From Cordia subcordata (Eukaryota; Streptophyta; Magnoliopsida; Boraginales; Cordiaceae): 64,000 nt of DNA. This document shows, one piece after another, positions 1-10,977 of this stretch. Location: the NCBI GenBank assembly GCA_028554755.1, contig JAPTOF010000010.1:694501-758500 (forward strand), read 5' to 3'. The position numbers were made by a program, and so were the translations under genes. The notes beneath the pieces were generated by a model that saw nothing but the letters and a program-made list of their open reading frames with translations, was not told the origin of the DNA and searched no databases. Numbering within the stretch: position 1 is the first letter of the stretch; every line of letters begins with the position of its first letter.

Positions 1-1313
1 GATGCTGGTTCCATTCCTAATCTCAAATAGAAGACCAAGAGAGTATGACTAAAAATAGGTGGGAAGTCGCTACAGCTCAATATACGCTTTAATAAAACCT
101 CCAATGGAATCCAAATCTCACCTTGGGCTGCCTTTGGAAACCAGTTAAGCTTCCTAGTGAAGCTCGATTTTACCTATAGACGAACAATTAAAATAACTAA
201 TTGTCAGTAACTACGGGACTTAGAGAGCCTCAGTAATTTGTCCAGCTACACAACAATCCCTATGTTGACCGATCCCCATTTATCCTCCCCTGCTTAACAA
301 TGTATGTAGCACAAACATGCAAATTTAACGAGCTAACTCTCCTTTATCCAGACTTGGCTCTGGCTATGAGAATAATATACTCAGAATCCATAAGCAAAAA
401 CCCAACACACTATCAGCTAACTAATGCTATCAACCTACTTTTTTGCGCTTGAAACTGGCTGTACAAATAATAAATCATAGAATGTATAAAGGAAAACCAT
501 ACACCATTAGCTAGTTAATTCCACCCACCTACTTTATCTGGATTCTGGACTTGGAACTGGTTATGCAAAGTATATACCCTGTAATCCATAAAAAAATTCG
601 CATATTGGATTTACATAACATACTACTTATAATTGCTTAAAGCACAAACTTAGAAAGGATAGCTCGTGCACGAAGCTCCCACTAGAGTCTGAGTATGTTT
701 GGCCACCTTTTAGACACCCAAAAGGACTTTATTTAAGTTTAAAAGCTGAAACTAACCTGTTTAGCTAATTTTTAAAAAACTTCATAAAACCCAAATCTGC
801 AAAAAGTTGAAAAATCAAAAGTTCCAAATTGAAGCTATTCAAAAGAGATTTTGAGAAGCTATTTTTACATCATGCGAGAAGTTATTTTTTTTCTTCTTTT
901 TCCAAGAACACTACTCTATAATTTTGAAACTCGAATATTGCCTTCAAAACACTAAAACTCAACTCCTAAAATATTAAAGCAAACAATCAAGGCCTCTAGA
1001 GCTCACCGGTTAAAATCTAACGGCTAAGGCCAATCAGAACCTGAGTCGGATTTACGCAGTATCCAATTTTTGCTAAACTAATACATTATGCTGACATTTC
1101 AACTTAACATTCTAATCATTTCTTTCGCTCAAAATATCTAAATATTTCACTTCTAAAAGAATTGGTTATGAAATTTAAAAACAAAATAAATGGATGAGCT
1201 ACAGCGTTACAATGATAAAACAAAGCATGTGATCCCTTTTTTTACGACATGATCAAGTAAAACTCGACCCAAAAAATTAAATGGCAGAAAAAGAAAAATA
1301 ATAAAAAACCAAC
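1..1313 (-). other. Intron 1 of the enoyl-CoA hydratase gene (probable)
   Basis: AT-rich sequence with no recognisable crotonase exon on the minus strand. It follows a good GT donor at 1313-1312, so it is best read as a long first intron running off the left edge of the window. Confidence 0.5.
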
Positions 1314-1717
1314 CTTGCATGCGTGTCAATAAATTTAGCATCTTTAGAAGCAACCAAGATATCACAAGCCAACGCAATCTCAAACCCAGCCGTGACGGCG
1401 AACCCGCCAACGGCGCCGATGATGGGCTTACCACACCGCTCCATTTGGGCAACGACGTCGGATTCGACATCCTTAACGTCACCTTTAAACACGTCCTCCG
1501 CCGCCGTCAAGTCCACGCCGGAGCAGAATGCCCGACCCGACCCGGATAGGATTATGACCTTCACAGATTCGTCCGACGCCAGGGACTTGAAGGCTTGTGC
1601 TAGGTGGGTCATCATGGGGCGGGTCAACGAGTTGAGCGATTTGGGCCGGTTTATTGTGACGTGAGCGATGCCGTCCGGCTCGCGGTTCACGAGGATTAAG
1701 GTTTCTGTGCTGCCCAT
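1314..1717 (-). CDS. Enoyl-CoA hydratase/isomerase, peroxisomal type, first exon (partial gene)
   Basis: This is the 5' exon of a crotonase-superfamily protein, which hydrates or isomerises enoyl-CoA and in plants is typically peroxisomal. The start ATG is at 1717-1715. Visible signatures are the N-terminal strand ending in TINRPKSLNSLT, the CoA-binding loop GRAFCSGVDLTAAE (first oxyanion-hole region) and the segment GFAVTAGFEIALACDILVAS (second oxyanion-hole region). The exon ends inside the Arg codon of DTHAR at a CAAG|GT donor (1314/1313). This matches the place where plant relatives continue with an FGIFPSWG-type segment. I found no continuation in 1-1313, so the remaining exons probably lie beyond the left edge. 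The first half resembles plant ECHIA-type proteins of about 265 residues. No C-terminal peroxisome signal can be checked here. Confidence 0.9.
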
Positions 1718-2111
1718 TTTTTTTTGGGGTCCGATTTGTTAATGGAGAGCAGTGTGATTTTGTTGATGATCGTGTTTTTCAGTGTTTAAATGGATAACGC
1801 TATTTTTCATGTTTTTAAGGTGTTGAAATGTGTGCCATTTTGGATTAGGAGTTACTTACGAGTTATCAGATCAGTGACGTTGACTGGGATTGTCTGGATT
1901 TGTTGAATGTCATCCACGTGCTTACTCTTGTTTTTAACATTCTAGAAGTTTTTCATTATTTTTAAATACGTTGTACACGACTTTTAATTTAGGTTCGAAT
2001 TTAATTTTTACTTTAAGTTGAGTATTTTCGACTTAATTAGTACACAGTATAAAAGACGTACTATACACTTCAAATTTTTCAATTGGTAATCAAGTTCTAC
2101 TAGGTATACTA

Positions 2112-2348
2112 GTGATTAGGTTTGAGGAATTATTAAATGAACAAACTTACTATAATGGTAAGACAATATATGAGTGGAATATAGATGGTCATTCAGATCA
2201 ACAAATTTATAATACCATACATAGAATGATGATGTATGCTACAATTTGTAAACAACATGATAATTCAGATAGAAATATTGCTTTAATGATAATAGTAGGG
2301 TTTACAGGCCAACTCAAAGGTTGGTGGAAAAACTATCTTTCCAGCTAA
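2112..2348 (+). pseudogene. Retroelement capsid/gag-like fragment
   Basis: An open frame of about 78 codons encodes a piece containing YEWNIDGHSDQQIYN and GFTGQLKGWWKNYLSS. This combination is typical of the capsid or gag region of plant reverse-transcribing elements (LTR retrotransposons or integrated caulimovirid sequences). No methionine codon begins the frame, there are no downstream protease, reverse transcriptase or integrase domains, and the frame stops right after the WW..NYL motif. It is therefore an isolated relic. The choice between retrotransposon and endogenous pararetrovirus is not decidable from this piece alone. Confidence 0.5.
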
Positions 2349-3249
2349 ATTTTCCTTCATTTCTAAAAGTCAAATTACAAATTTTCGGTATTTTTCTTCA
2401 TGATAAACATAAAATATTTGATGTTTCAAAGCTTATACAAACTCGATTCTAAGAAATAGGTGCTTAGAGCCAATAGTCCGCCTCTCAATCATTTGAGCTC
2501 TTTAAACAAATGAAATTGGAGAGCTTTTGGAGGGAAAAAAAAAAAAAAAGAAGAAGAAGAAAATGTCAATTGTTTCCTTGAAATGTATTTGGATTAATCC
2601 CAATCTTTGTTCTCTAAATTAAGGGTTCTTCACTTCTTGTCTATATGATATAAATAGTATATATAGATATCTGGATAGTTTATAAAGTAAACCTATACTT
2701 TTATTTGTTGTAAATAACACTATTTATTACATGGTAATAAAATTCTTTTTACTTTTCAAAAAAATATTTAAAACTTGCTATATTATTTTCCTCATCACCA
2801 TGAAATATCATTTATCATGTCACTCGTATATGATGCAATAGACATGTTGAAGTTTGTGACTATGGGTAGATTAGCACGCATTAAAGCCCGGATTGAAGTA
2901 TTTCTTGCAAGTGGCAGGAAATTAATTATGCATTCCATTTAATATTAAAATAGAAACAAGAAGGAAAAGAAAAAGCATGTGGATAAAAAAATATATTAAA
3001 TGACATAATGTTGTCGCACCAAACTCATTCCAGCAACACTTCTCCTCATTACTGTAGGAATATTTGATGAATGGCCATTTCTTATCAGTGCCACCAATTT
3101 CTACTGAAAAATGAATGTCATTTATAATTTATGATAGATTTTGTCCTGAAAATAGACAATTTCATGCTTTTTGCAAAATTTTTATATATAACTATGAGTT
3201 TAAGCATAGAATGCTCGATCCCGAGTATGCATTTCAATCTTTTTGTAAA
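2349..3249. other. Intergenic AT-rich stretch, 3' flank of the GDSL gene
   Basis: No coding signal is recognisable. It holds an A-run followed by short GAA repeats near 2537-2563. The right end includes the 3' untranslated region and polyadenylation signals expected for the minus-strand GDSL gene, whose stop is at 3250-3252. Confidence 0.4.
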
Positions 3250-4754
3250 TCAGGACGAGAAGAGTTGTCTGATATTCATCGGCCAAACGTCGTTGATATC
3301 ACCATCCACCAGACGTTTAGCTATGACAACATTAGCAGCATCCGTTGGATGGTAAGGATCCCAAAAGAAATATTTTGATCTGTCTGCACAAACTTTGGAT
3401 GGAGGGCCACATGGTATTAGACCTCCGAAGCGCCCACTAAGATAGCAGCAGGCTGAATTTGCAACGTCGAATCCTGTTTAGCAACAGAATCAACTGCTTA
3501 GTTTCGTATATGATATAAAATAGTCCGGTGCATAAAATTTCCTTTATGTAACAGTTTTGAAAAAGTCTAACCAATAACAGATAATCTATGTACCATAGGA
3601 TGGGTAGTTTTGAATAATATCCTCCACAATGCCATACACGTTTGCATGGAGGAACTTTGAGCCCTCAAGATTGGTGTTAAGCTCCATTACAAGGCTCCTT
3701 AATTGGCTATTGAATGACTGAGCAAGCTGGTTAGGAAATGCAGCACAGCCATCTCCTACAGATGGATTTAAGTCCCTCTGATAAGGGATGCAGCCGATAG
3801 GTCCAACATTCACGACGATAATCTTCCTAGCTCCCATATCGTAGAGTCTCTGCATGCGTTTAACACAAAATGTATCATTAAAATGAATGAAAAGAAGGAA
3901 GAAATAAGGGCCTGTTTGGATTGGCTTTTCTGGAAAAAAATATATTCTTTTCGCAATAGCTATTTAGTTTGGTTTTCGAAAAATCTAAAACTCTAAAAAA
4001 ACTGAAAAAGCTGTATTCAACTTTTCTTTGGAAGCCAGAATTTTTAGTTTCAGGACTTTTTCAACTATTCTTAGAAATGTTCTTGAAAACCAATTCAAAC
4101 GAGCCCTAAGTCCGGTAATCAAATTGAACTGCAAAAACAGAAACTACCATGAGTTGTGAACTGAATCTTGCAATCATGGCCCCTACAAATGTTTCCGGAT
4201 AAATTAACTTCTGCTCAACCTTGGATAAAACAGGTGTGAGGTAATTGTTGATGAAATCATTGGAGCCCATTGTCACTGAGAATATAGCATCTTCCAACAG
4301 CTTCATTGCTGCAGCATACCCAATGCTCCTGATTATGTCTTCCCTGGTATTGGCAAAGTTGTCCAGCTGAGCATCCATGTTGATTCTACCCCCCTGTGGT
4401 TTCAAAGCGATAAAACGATATTAGAAATCTGTTCGATGGGTGTATACGGTGAGTTATGTACCATTAGTAGGCTCGGGGGGGGGGGGGGGAGACTCTAAGA
4501 AAAACTAATGCTGTGTTTGTTATATGCTTATCTAAAATCTTAAATCTGAAAATCATATAAAAATATATGCTTTTTAGATTTAAAATTTCACACAGCGTAA
4601 GAAATAGGAGAGGAAAACATACGAAAATGGCTCCAGTGTGATTTAGAATCCCCCCTCCTCCAGAAGCATAATTAACACCCTTCAGAATCACTAATCCTCT
4701 CGTGGTTGGTGCCAAATATGGAGGAGCGAAACCCTGTAAGCCAATTTCTTGTCC

Positions 4755-4795
<41 letters not shown>

Positions 4796-5168
4796 ACACA
4801 CACACACACACAAGTAAAAAGTTAACAACTGAAATTTACATTGGGCCTTGACATTAATCTCACCTTCCATAATATTGAAACAAAAAGTTTAAGTAACAGA
4901 AGGGCTGAAGCTTGCCTATGATATCAACAATTGTTCTTCCATTTGTGTATCGCCCTGTTGGCTTTCCAAAATCAATTCCATTTGGTTCATAGTTAGCTTT
5001 TGAGAGAGACTTAATGTAATTGTTGTTACCCACATCAACAAGTGAGTCTCCAAACACGAAATTAGCTGGTGTGTTTTCTGCCAAACACACTGCTAACCAT
5101 GCCAAGACTATCAACTTCTGAAATGAAACCTGGAAAATGACTTTATTTCTATATGAAAGACTATCCAT
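3250..5168 (-). CDS. GDSL esterase/lipase, secreted, 5 exons
   Basis: A secreted SGNH-hydrolase that cleaves ester or acyl groups at the cell wall or apoplast. Exons on the minus strand are 5168-4916, 4753-4623, 4393-4148, 3849-3594 and 3473-3250. They total 1110 nt (369 residues plus stop), the usual family length. A hydrophobic signal peptide covers about residues 11-30. Block I is FGDSLVDVGNNNY with the nucleophile Ser42; block III is GSNDFINNY (Asn about 173); block V is WDPYHPTDAAN with Asp334 and His337. All catalytic positions are present. Intron 1 uses a GC donor (ATAG|GCAAG), which keeps the conserved IIGQE reading. Introns hold a GA/CA microsatellite, a poly-G tract and two MITE-like insertions. 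The substrate cannot be inferred from sequence. Confidence 0.93.
3908..4107. mobile_element. MITE (GGGCCTGTTTGGATTGG family) in GDSL intron 3
   Basis: About 200 bp begins with GGGCCTGTTTGGATTGG and ends with the near-complement CCAATTCAAACGAGCCC. The interior is also largely self-complementary, with A/T-rich arms. TAA flanks both sides, which fits a PIF/Harbinger (Tourist-like) 3-bp target duplication. Related copies occur at 10747-10977 and 27076-27515 in this window. Confidence 0.65.
4475..4489. repeat. Poly-G homopolymer in GDSL intron 2
   Basis: An uninterrupted run of about 15 G on the plus strand, inside the intron between exons 2 and 3. Such tracts are prone to length error in sequencing and assembly. 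Confidence 0.85.
4508..4610. mobile_element. Short MITE-like palindrome in GDSL intron 2
   Basis: About 100 bp with an ATGCTGTGTTTGTTATATGC-like left arm and a CACACAGCG right end. A sequence of the same family with clearer terminal inverted repeats lies at 6668-6757, and a half copy lies at 55135-55175 in the MATE pseudogene. Confidence 0.45.
4757..4811. repeat. (GA)n(CA)n compound microsatellite in GDSL intron 1
   Basis: About 17 GA units run directly into about 10 CA units just upstream of the exon 2 acceptor. On the transcribed strand this forms a long pyrimidine tract beside the acceptor AG at 4755-4754, so length variation could influence splicing. Confidence 0.9.
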
Positions 5169-7160
5169 TAAACTCTTAGTATTTAGTATAGCTTAGCTCC
5201 GGAATTTCAGACCCTGATTGTAGATTTGACCTCTGTGTGTCACGCCCCAGAGTCCAGAGCTCTAGGCCCGTGATTGAGATTTATATTGAATTGAAGAAAA
5301 TAACACATTTAGCTGAAGCTATGAACTTGAATAAACTTGGATAACAACTCTCAAAACTATATGTAGCATCATGCTCGAACCAATAAAAGAAAAAGACCCT
5401 TTAAAGCTTGAGTCGAGATATGATAATGCAGAAGCATAGCTTATAAGAAATGCCACACTTTTTATAGATTCTGTTGTTAAGACCAACTGCATAGGTGATG
5501 GAATAAACTCATTGGATGTTAGTGAGCCTGCAGAATCTGCAGCTCTGCATGGCCCATTAAATGGGGTAAGCAACAGAGATTAATCGTTAACCGGCCTAAA
5601 GCAGATCTTGTTTAAATTCTTATAGTAAATATATTCGAGATCAAGACTCACAAAATGATGAAAGTTTAGGATGTAGGTCTATTGTGATGGGCATATATAG
5701 GTTTAGGTTGAAATTTTAGTTATTTTCAACTGCCAACAACCCAGTGATCAATCAACAATTTTAGACAAATTGGACTCCACTGTGAGCCACATTCATTGCA
5801 ATCACCCCAATGGTAACATTGGCATTTATTGAGTCTATTAATACAGCCCATCCCTCTCCATTTTTACTTTTTTTGCTTTTTGGTAATCTACAAAGCAATC
5901 AAGAGTAGGATCTGACTATCACATTCTTGTGCAATGGATTAAGAGTAATATCCACAAAAATGGAGCTGCATTGTCTTATATTGAGGAATGCATGAAGATT
6001 TTCTTGGAGCAGCCTGACTTTACTATCAACCACGTTTATAGAGAAGTAAATAAATATGCTAATTAGTTATGCAATTATAGTTTAGGATTGCCTTTTGGTT
6101 TTTATCTTTTTTAGAAGATCCTCCCTTGCCACTTATTAGAGTTTTACTAGAAACGACATAAGAGGAACCTCCTCTCTTTGAATGATTACTCTCTGATTTA
6201 ACTTTGCCATTAGCAAGGAAAAAGAAAAAAAAAAAGAAAAAAGAAAGCAATCAAGAGTTCTTGAACTCATTTGGATTGATTTTACGTTTAACTTCTTCTA
6301 AGATAAGGTGTTTCTTTCAATAGTTACAATTTGTAGTTTTTAAAAAAAGTTGAATTTAAATTTTTTTTTCTTAGAATTTCAACTTTTTTTAAAGTTAAGT
6401 CAAATATTATTAAAAAAAGATGTATTTTTTTTCGAAAGACTTTTTGATTTAAAAAAATTCGTCCAGGACTTTATTATGGAACACTGCGCTACAGTGGACC
6501 AACTGGAAACTGATGTAGAGGCACAAATATGGAATAACTACCCATTTTGCTGCTCAAGAAACAATTTGTTGGATAGGCATTAACGATTCGTATCTTCCTC
6601 TTGCATGCTGCTGTGTCCTGTGTGCTATTTTATGCCTTTCATTTATTAATCATAAAATTTTTAAATTTATGCTGTATTTGTTATATATTTGTTTAATAAA
6701 GTATGAAATCTTAAAAAATATATAATAAGCATATAATAAACACAACATTAATCCAAATGTCAGAACTCAAAGGAAACAGGTCAAGCCCAAATACAAGGTT
6801 CAACGAAACAACATGGAAACAGTGGGTAGAAGTCCAACACCAAACACAAAACAAATAAAAATACCACTTTGACCAAACTAGACCAAAGCCTAAGCCCAAC
6901 CCACTAACAACAAAATACACCTTCGTCTCACCACTGCCATTTCGGAATGGAGTTTCTCGCTTGGACGAATGGTATAAAAAAAAAGCCATCCAATGGCAAT
7001 GGGGTAGGTAAAGGTGAGGTAGGGGCAGGTTTTGTTAACTGCTACTTCATACTCGGTAAAATAACTTTTGTTCGTATTCTTATTATATACTTGATATTGA
7101 GATAAACACCTGACACCGTTCATGTCCTTATCGGATAAAAAATATTAATAACTAAACTAA
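5169..7160. other. Intergenic region upstream of the GDSL gene
   Basis: No gene recognised. It contains an LTR-like tract starting near 5237 (GTCACGCCCCAGAGTCC), whose relative occurs inside a pectinesterase intron near 31333. It also contains poly-A/T tracts around 6060-6460 and a MITE-like palindrome at 6668-6757. The short open frames here are low complexity and match no family I know. Confidence 0.4.
6668..6757. mobile_element. MITE-like inverted repeat
   Basis: About 90 bp. The left arm TGCTGTATTTGTTATATAT is matched in inverse orientation by the right arm, which reads TGTTGTGTTTATTATATGC on the other strand. It is flanked by TA-rich bases compatible with a TTA/TAA target site. It shares its terminus with the insertion at 4508-4610. 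Confidence 0.5.
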
Positions 7161-7920
7161 AAGAATTTTCATGAATATAATACATATAATAAACTATAAA
7201 TTTTTATAAGTACATAATATAAGTAAATATATCTATATATACATATATTGAGATGGGGGGACGGGGTCAATAAACCTTTGATTGTCCTAGTGGACAGCTT
7301 AGCCTCAATAACGTTCGAAACTCTGATTCGATATGATTGTCCTGACCACCTTCTGCTTGGTCTAATCGCCTTTGCACGTTCAGGCAACGTGTAACTCCAA
7401 GTGTCTGTGCACTTGTTCGGTCAAAACAATTGCGTTCAAGTTTTGTTTGGTCTAACTATGAGATTTTCAATTGTTGAATTGTATAATCTTTAGTAGTAGA
7501 ATTTTGGATAAAAAGTGCGGTTGAATAAAAGCCTTAACCTTTATTTTAGAATTTGAGCATTTAAGTGTTTTAAAGACAATATTGAACTTTCAAAATATAG
7601 AGTAGTGTTCTTTGAGAAAATTTTAATATTGTACTTTTGAGTGTCTAAAAGTTAACCCAAACAAACTCTGAACACATTACTTATTTTAAGCAGTTATGGT
7701 CAAGATTTTATGTATCACAAATAAAAAGTGCGAAATTATGGACGATATATTTTGGTACCATGTCATACCAACATTCATATTTCAGGAAAAATGCAGAAGT
7801 TTGGTTTTTTTGCACCCCATGATAGCCACGGATTCCTCAACACCCGTGCCTTTGTCGGAAAAGATTTGAAGCATGCCATCAACTCCTTAACTTGGTCGGG
7901 GAAGTGAAGCATCTGCAAGT
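7160..7920 (-). pseudogene. Decayed partial copy of the class III peroxidase gene
   Basis: Two blocks match the intact peroxidase gene at 25.66-27.83 kb. Block 7290-7400 corresponds to the start of exon 3 (intact 25937-26061), and block 7790-7920 corresponds to the end of exon 2 (intact 26642-26750). The intron between them is also recognisable (7430-7790 against 26090-26640). The copy lacks exon 1 and most of exon 2, and the reading frame is broken. The AG acceptor before the heme-ligand motif GAHTLG has changed from ACAG|GTGC to ACAAGTGC. An AT-rich repeat at 7160-7260 resembles 24640-24770 on the same side of the intact gene. Because the intron is retained this is a DNA-level duplicate, not a retrocopy. 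Confidence 0.8.
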
Positions 7921-9991
7921 CCGTAAGTAAACATAACAGACTTGGAGAAGAAAAGTAACAAGAATACCCAGCATTGCAAAACTAGAGAGTCACCATAACA
8001 CCTTACAGAAATGTGGCGGTGCAAAATTGATAGATCACCATGTAACATACCAAGTATTTTGCAAGCACTTCAACTTCAGTAAATTAAAGGATTAAGAAAA
8101 CCATTAACATTATCCTACGACTATTTAGTAAATGTAATATAGTCGAATAACCTTTCAAAAAGAGGTTGCTATTGATTTTCTTGAAGCCAACTAAATGAAC
8201 AATTTACTTAAAAAGAAAAGCAAAAAGAAGTAAGTCAATACTCAATACAATCTCATCAAGCGAAGTTAATTCACATAAATTTCAATTTGCAGAATTCTCA
8301 GGTTAATTCAGATCGAACTTTCAAGCTACACTTGGAATAAAGAGCACACTGTTTGTATCACAGTAAGGCTGAGCAGTATAACTGCAGCAATGACAGAAAT
8401 GAGAGACCATGGGTTGCCAAAATAATCACGTCTCAGCATAAACCTCCACTTAAAATAATTTGAGTTATTTGATATAGTTTTCGATATGGTGCGGTTTTGG
8501 AAGAAGAACGAATAAATTCAGAGCTAAAACGAAGAAAAAAGATTGAAAGTTCGGGGGTCTAGAGTAGCGGTTCACAAAAAACAAAGAAAAAATTCATAAC
8601 TTGAGCTAAGGAGCTCGAATTGAGATAATTTGAGATCCTACGAAAAGCTTAAATGGAGAGCTACAACTTTTTTATTGCGATATTTCACAAAATTTGACAG
8701 TACAATGGTTTAAATCGCATTTGAATTTCTACATACTAAAAGACAAAGTATTTAAAAGGATAAAATATACCAAATCCCCTATGATCTACTGTAAATGTAC
8801 AACACTCCCTTATGACATTAAAAGTCCTACAACTAATCCTTGCGGTGAGTAAAAATTTTACGCCCACCCCCTACCTTCTATATTCCTCTAATGGTCTTAA
8901 AATTTACATTAAAAAGGCAGATTTAGATAGTCGGATTTTTGGATTTATTTAATAAACTAAAAAATATTGAATTTCGCATTAAATATTTTTCTGCATAAAC
9001 AACATTACAACAATATAAATTTAGTGCCACTATAAACTACAACAATACTAAAGCACATTGAGTAAACAAGAGAAAAAAAAATTAACATGTTCATTTTGAA
9101 TCCCGGGAAGCGTACTTGTTGAGAGAGTTTTTCCTTAACCACTTTTGACCTGATAGGGATTAGTCTTAAGTGTAATGCAGTTTGGGGATGCCCTAACTCA
9201 AAGTAACAAAAAAAAGAAAAAGAATTTACCACAAACCGTACTTCACATTAGTATGCTACACAAAACAATAGTAGACAATAACTAATATATACAAGTTTAC
9301 TACTAATCATAGTCTATACTAATATAAATGACATAAAATTAAAATATTTGAAATACAGTTAAAAGTACAAGATGTTGGACCATCCTCCAGCATCGATCCT
9401 GAACCTAAAATTAAAATATTTGTGTGTGTGTCTCTTCGATATTTGGATTGGAGTCAGATAGTAAAAAAACTACCCAAACTTTTATCTGATATTCAATATT
9501 TTTACCTGATATAGGATTTAGATATATTCAAATCCAAAATTTTTATAATTTATGTATTTGATCGGGTTCGATACGACTTTAGATTTGGATACGAAACAGA
9601 TATTCCAACCCCTAAAAGGCATGCATATATATAGTCATTATACGCACAAAAAGGGAGTATAAGAACGCTGAGCAGTGCAGTTTTCTCTGAAAAATTTTCT
9701 TTTTCATTCTTTTTTCTCGTTTCTTTACAGAAAAACTATAGAATCATCACCATAAATGGCACCAAATTAAATTAAGGATTTAGACAGCTTTGTAGAGATT
9801 TTTGGGACAGAAAATTTCTGAGATTATTTTTCTAGAAATAATATGATGAGTTTCTCTTTTCTAAATCTTTTTCATTTTTTGCTTTAGATTTTGTCATGAA
9901 CTAAATCTCCATAATTGAGTGTGATATTAGGACTTCTTTTATTTTGTTTTGGATACTTTGAGATTTATTTAATTTATTTGTATTTGTGCTT
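7921..9991. other. Intergenic region with transposon remnants
   Basis: No gene recognised. 7960-8090 shares short blocks (TACCCAGCATTGC, TATTTTGCAAGCA) with 13080-13230 in the last intron of the NLR gene, so this is a dispersed repeat. 8400-8760 resembles an LTR-type tract. 8760-8880 resembles the end of the terminal-inverted-repeat family seen at 51.8-52.6 kb. The remainder is AT-rich. Confidence 0.35.
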
Positions 9992-10435
9992 CACTACTAT
10001 AAAATTAACTTTTAGCGACCGCCATAATCGGTCGCAAAACTATAAAATCAGTCGGTAAAAACAATTAGCGACCGATTTACCGACCAACAACGGTGGTCGC
10101 TAAACCCTTGGTCGCTAAATTAAAAATAGCGGCCGATTCTAAATTGGTTGCTAATTAGCGACCAAATTATCGGTCGGTAAAGACGTATTTTTGGTCTCTA
10201 AATGTCTTGTCCTAGCAAGGTTAAAGTCGGTCGCTAAATTAGTGACCGTTATTTGGCGACCGAAATATCGGTTGGTAATTTACGGACCGAAATATCGGTG
10301 GGTAAAATTACCGACCACCATATCGGTCGGTAAATTTTACCGACCGCCATTTCGGATGGTAATTTTACAGACCGCGATATCTGTCGGTAATTTTACAGAC
10401 CGCCATTTCGGTCGGTAATTTTACCGTCCATAATT
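9992..10435. mobile_element. CACTA-type transposon end with subterminal repeats
   Basis: The tract begins CACTACTATAAAATTAAC and continues into many copies of the GGTCGGTAAA / TTTACCGACC unit in both orientations, often as local inverted repeats (for example near 10060-10100 and 10260-10430). This is the architecture of a plant CACTA (En/Spm) terminus, where the subterminal repeats bind the element's own protein. No matching TAGTG terminus or transposase was found nearby, so it is a truncated end. The 75-codon open frame within it is a by-product of the repeat. Confidence 0.75.
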
Positions 10436-10746
10436 ATCTTTTAAATTCTTGATTAGTTATTATTATGCTTGTAATTAATTTTCGTTAGTCAAGAATTTAT
10501 ATTTTTGCCCTATAGAAATCTTGTAGTTTGTTATAGATTATTTAACAAGACTAGAGTTTAATAATTATTTCAAGATTGAGATGGATTATTACATTGAGAT
10601 AGAATGACTTTATAGTCTCAATTAATTTTGTAGAAGTTGTTATATTAATTAATTAGAGAAAATGGGTGATAATTTATGCCAATGAGATATATTGTACTTC
10701 AACAACTTTAGTTAATTAATTTCGATGTATTGGAGCTTGTAGCCTA

Positions 10747-10977
10747 AGGAACTGTTTGGATTGGTTTTTTTTAAGGAAAAAACACTTTTTTTTTCTGAAA
10801 AAGTTAAATTAAATTTGTAATAACTATTTGATTTGGCTTCCAAAAAAGTTAAAATTCTGAAAAAAGCTCAAATACACCTTTTTTTAAGCCAGAATTTTCA
10901 GCTTCTAAAAAAAAAGCTCTTTCTCAAAAGCTGTTAAAAAAAACTTTTGAAAAAAACTAATCCAAATGAGCCTTAAT
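10747..10977. mobile_element. MITE (GTTTGGATTGG family), second copy
   Basis: It starts GGAACTGTTTGGATTGG and ends AATCCAAATGAGCCT. It has self-complementary A/T-rich arms and TAA on both flanks, matching the copy at 3908-4107. Confidence 0.55.

Noticed and set aside
4464..4811. Minus-strand open frame of 115 codons in the GDSL region
   Set aside because: It merges exon 2 of the GDSL gene with the intronic GA/CA microsatellite and flanking intron; only 4623-4753 is coding.
10191..10418. 75-codon plus-strand open frame
   Set aside because: Created by the CACTA subterminal repeat unit; no protein-like composition.
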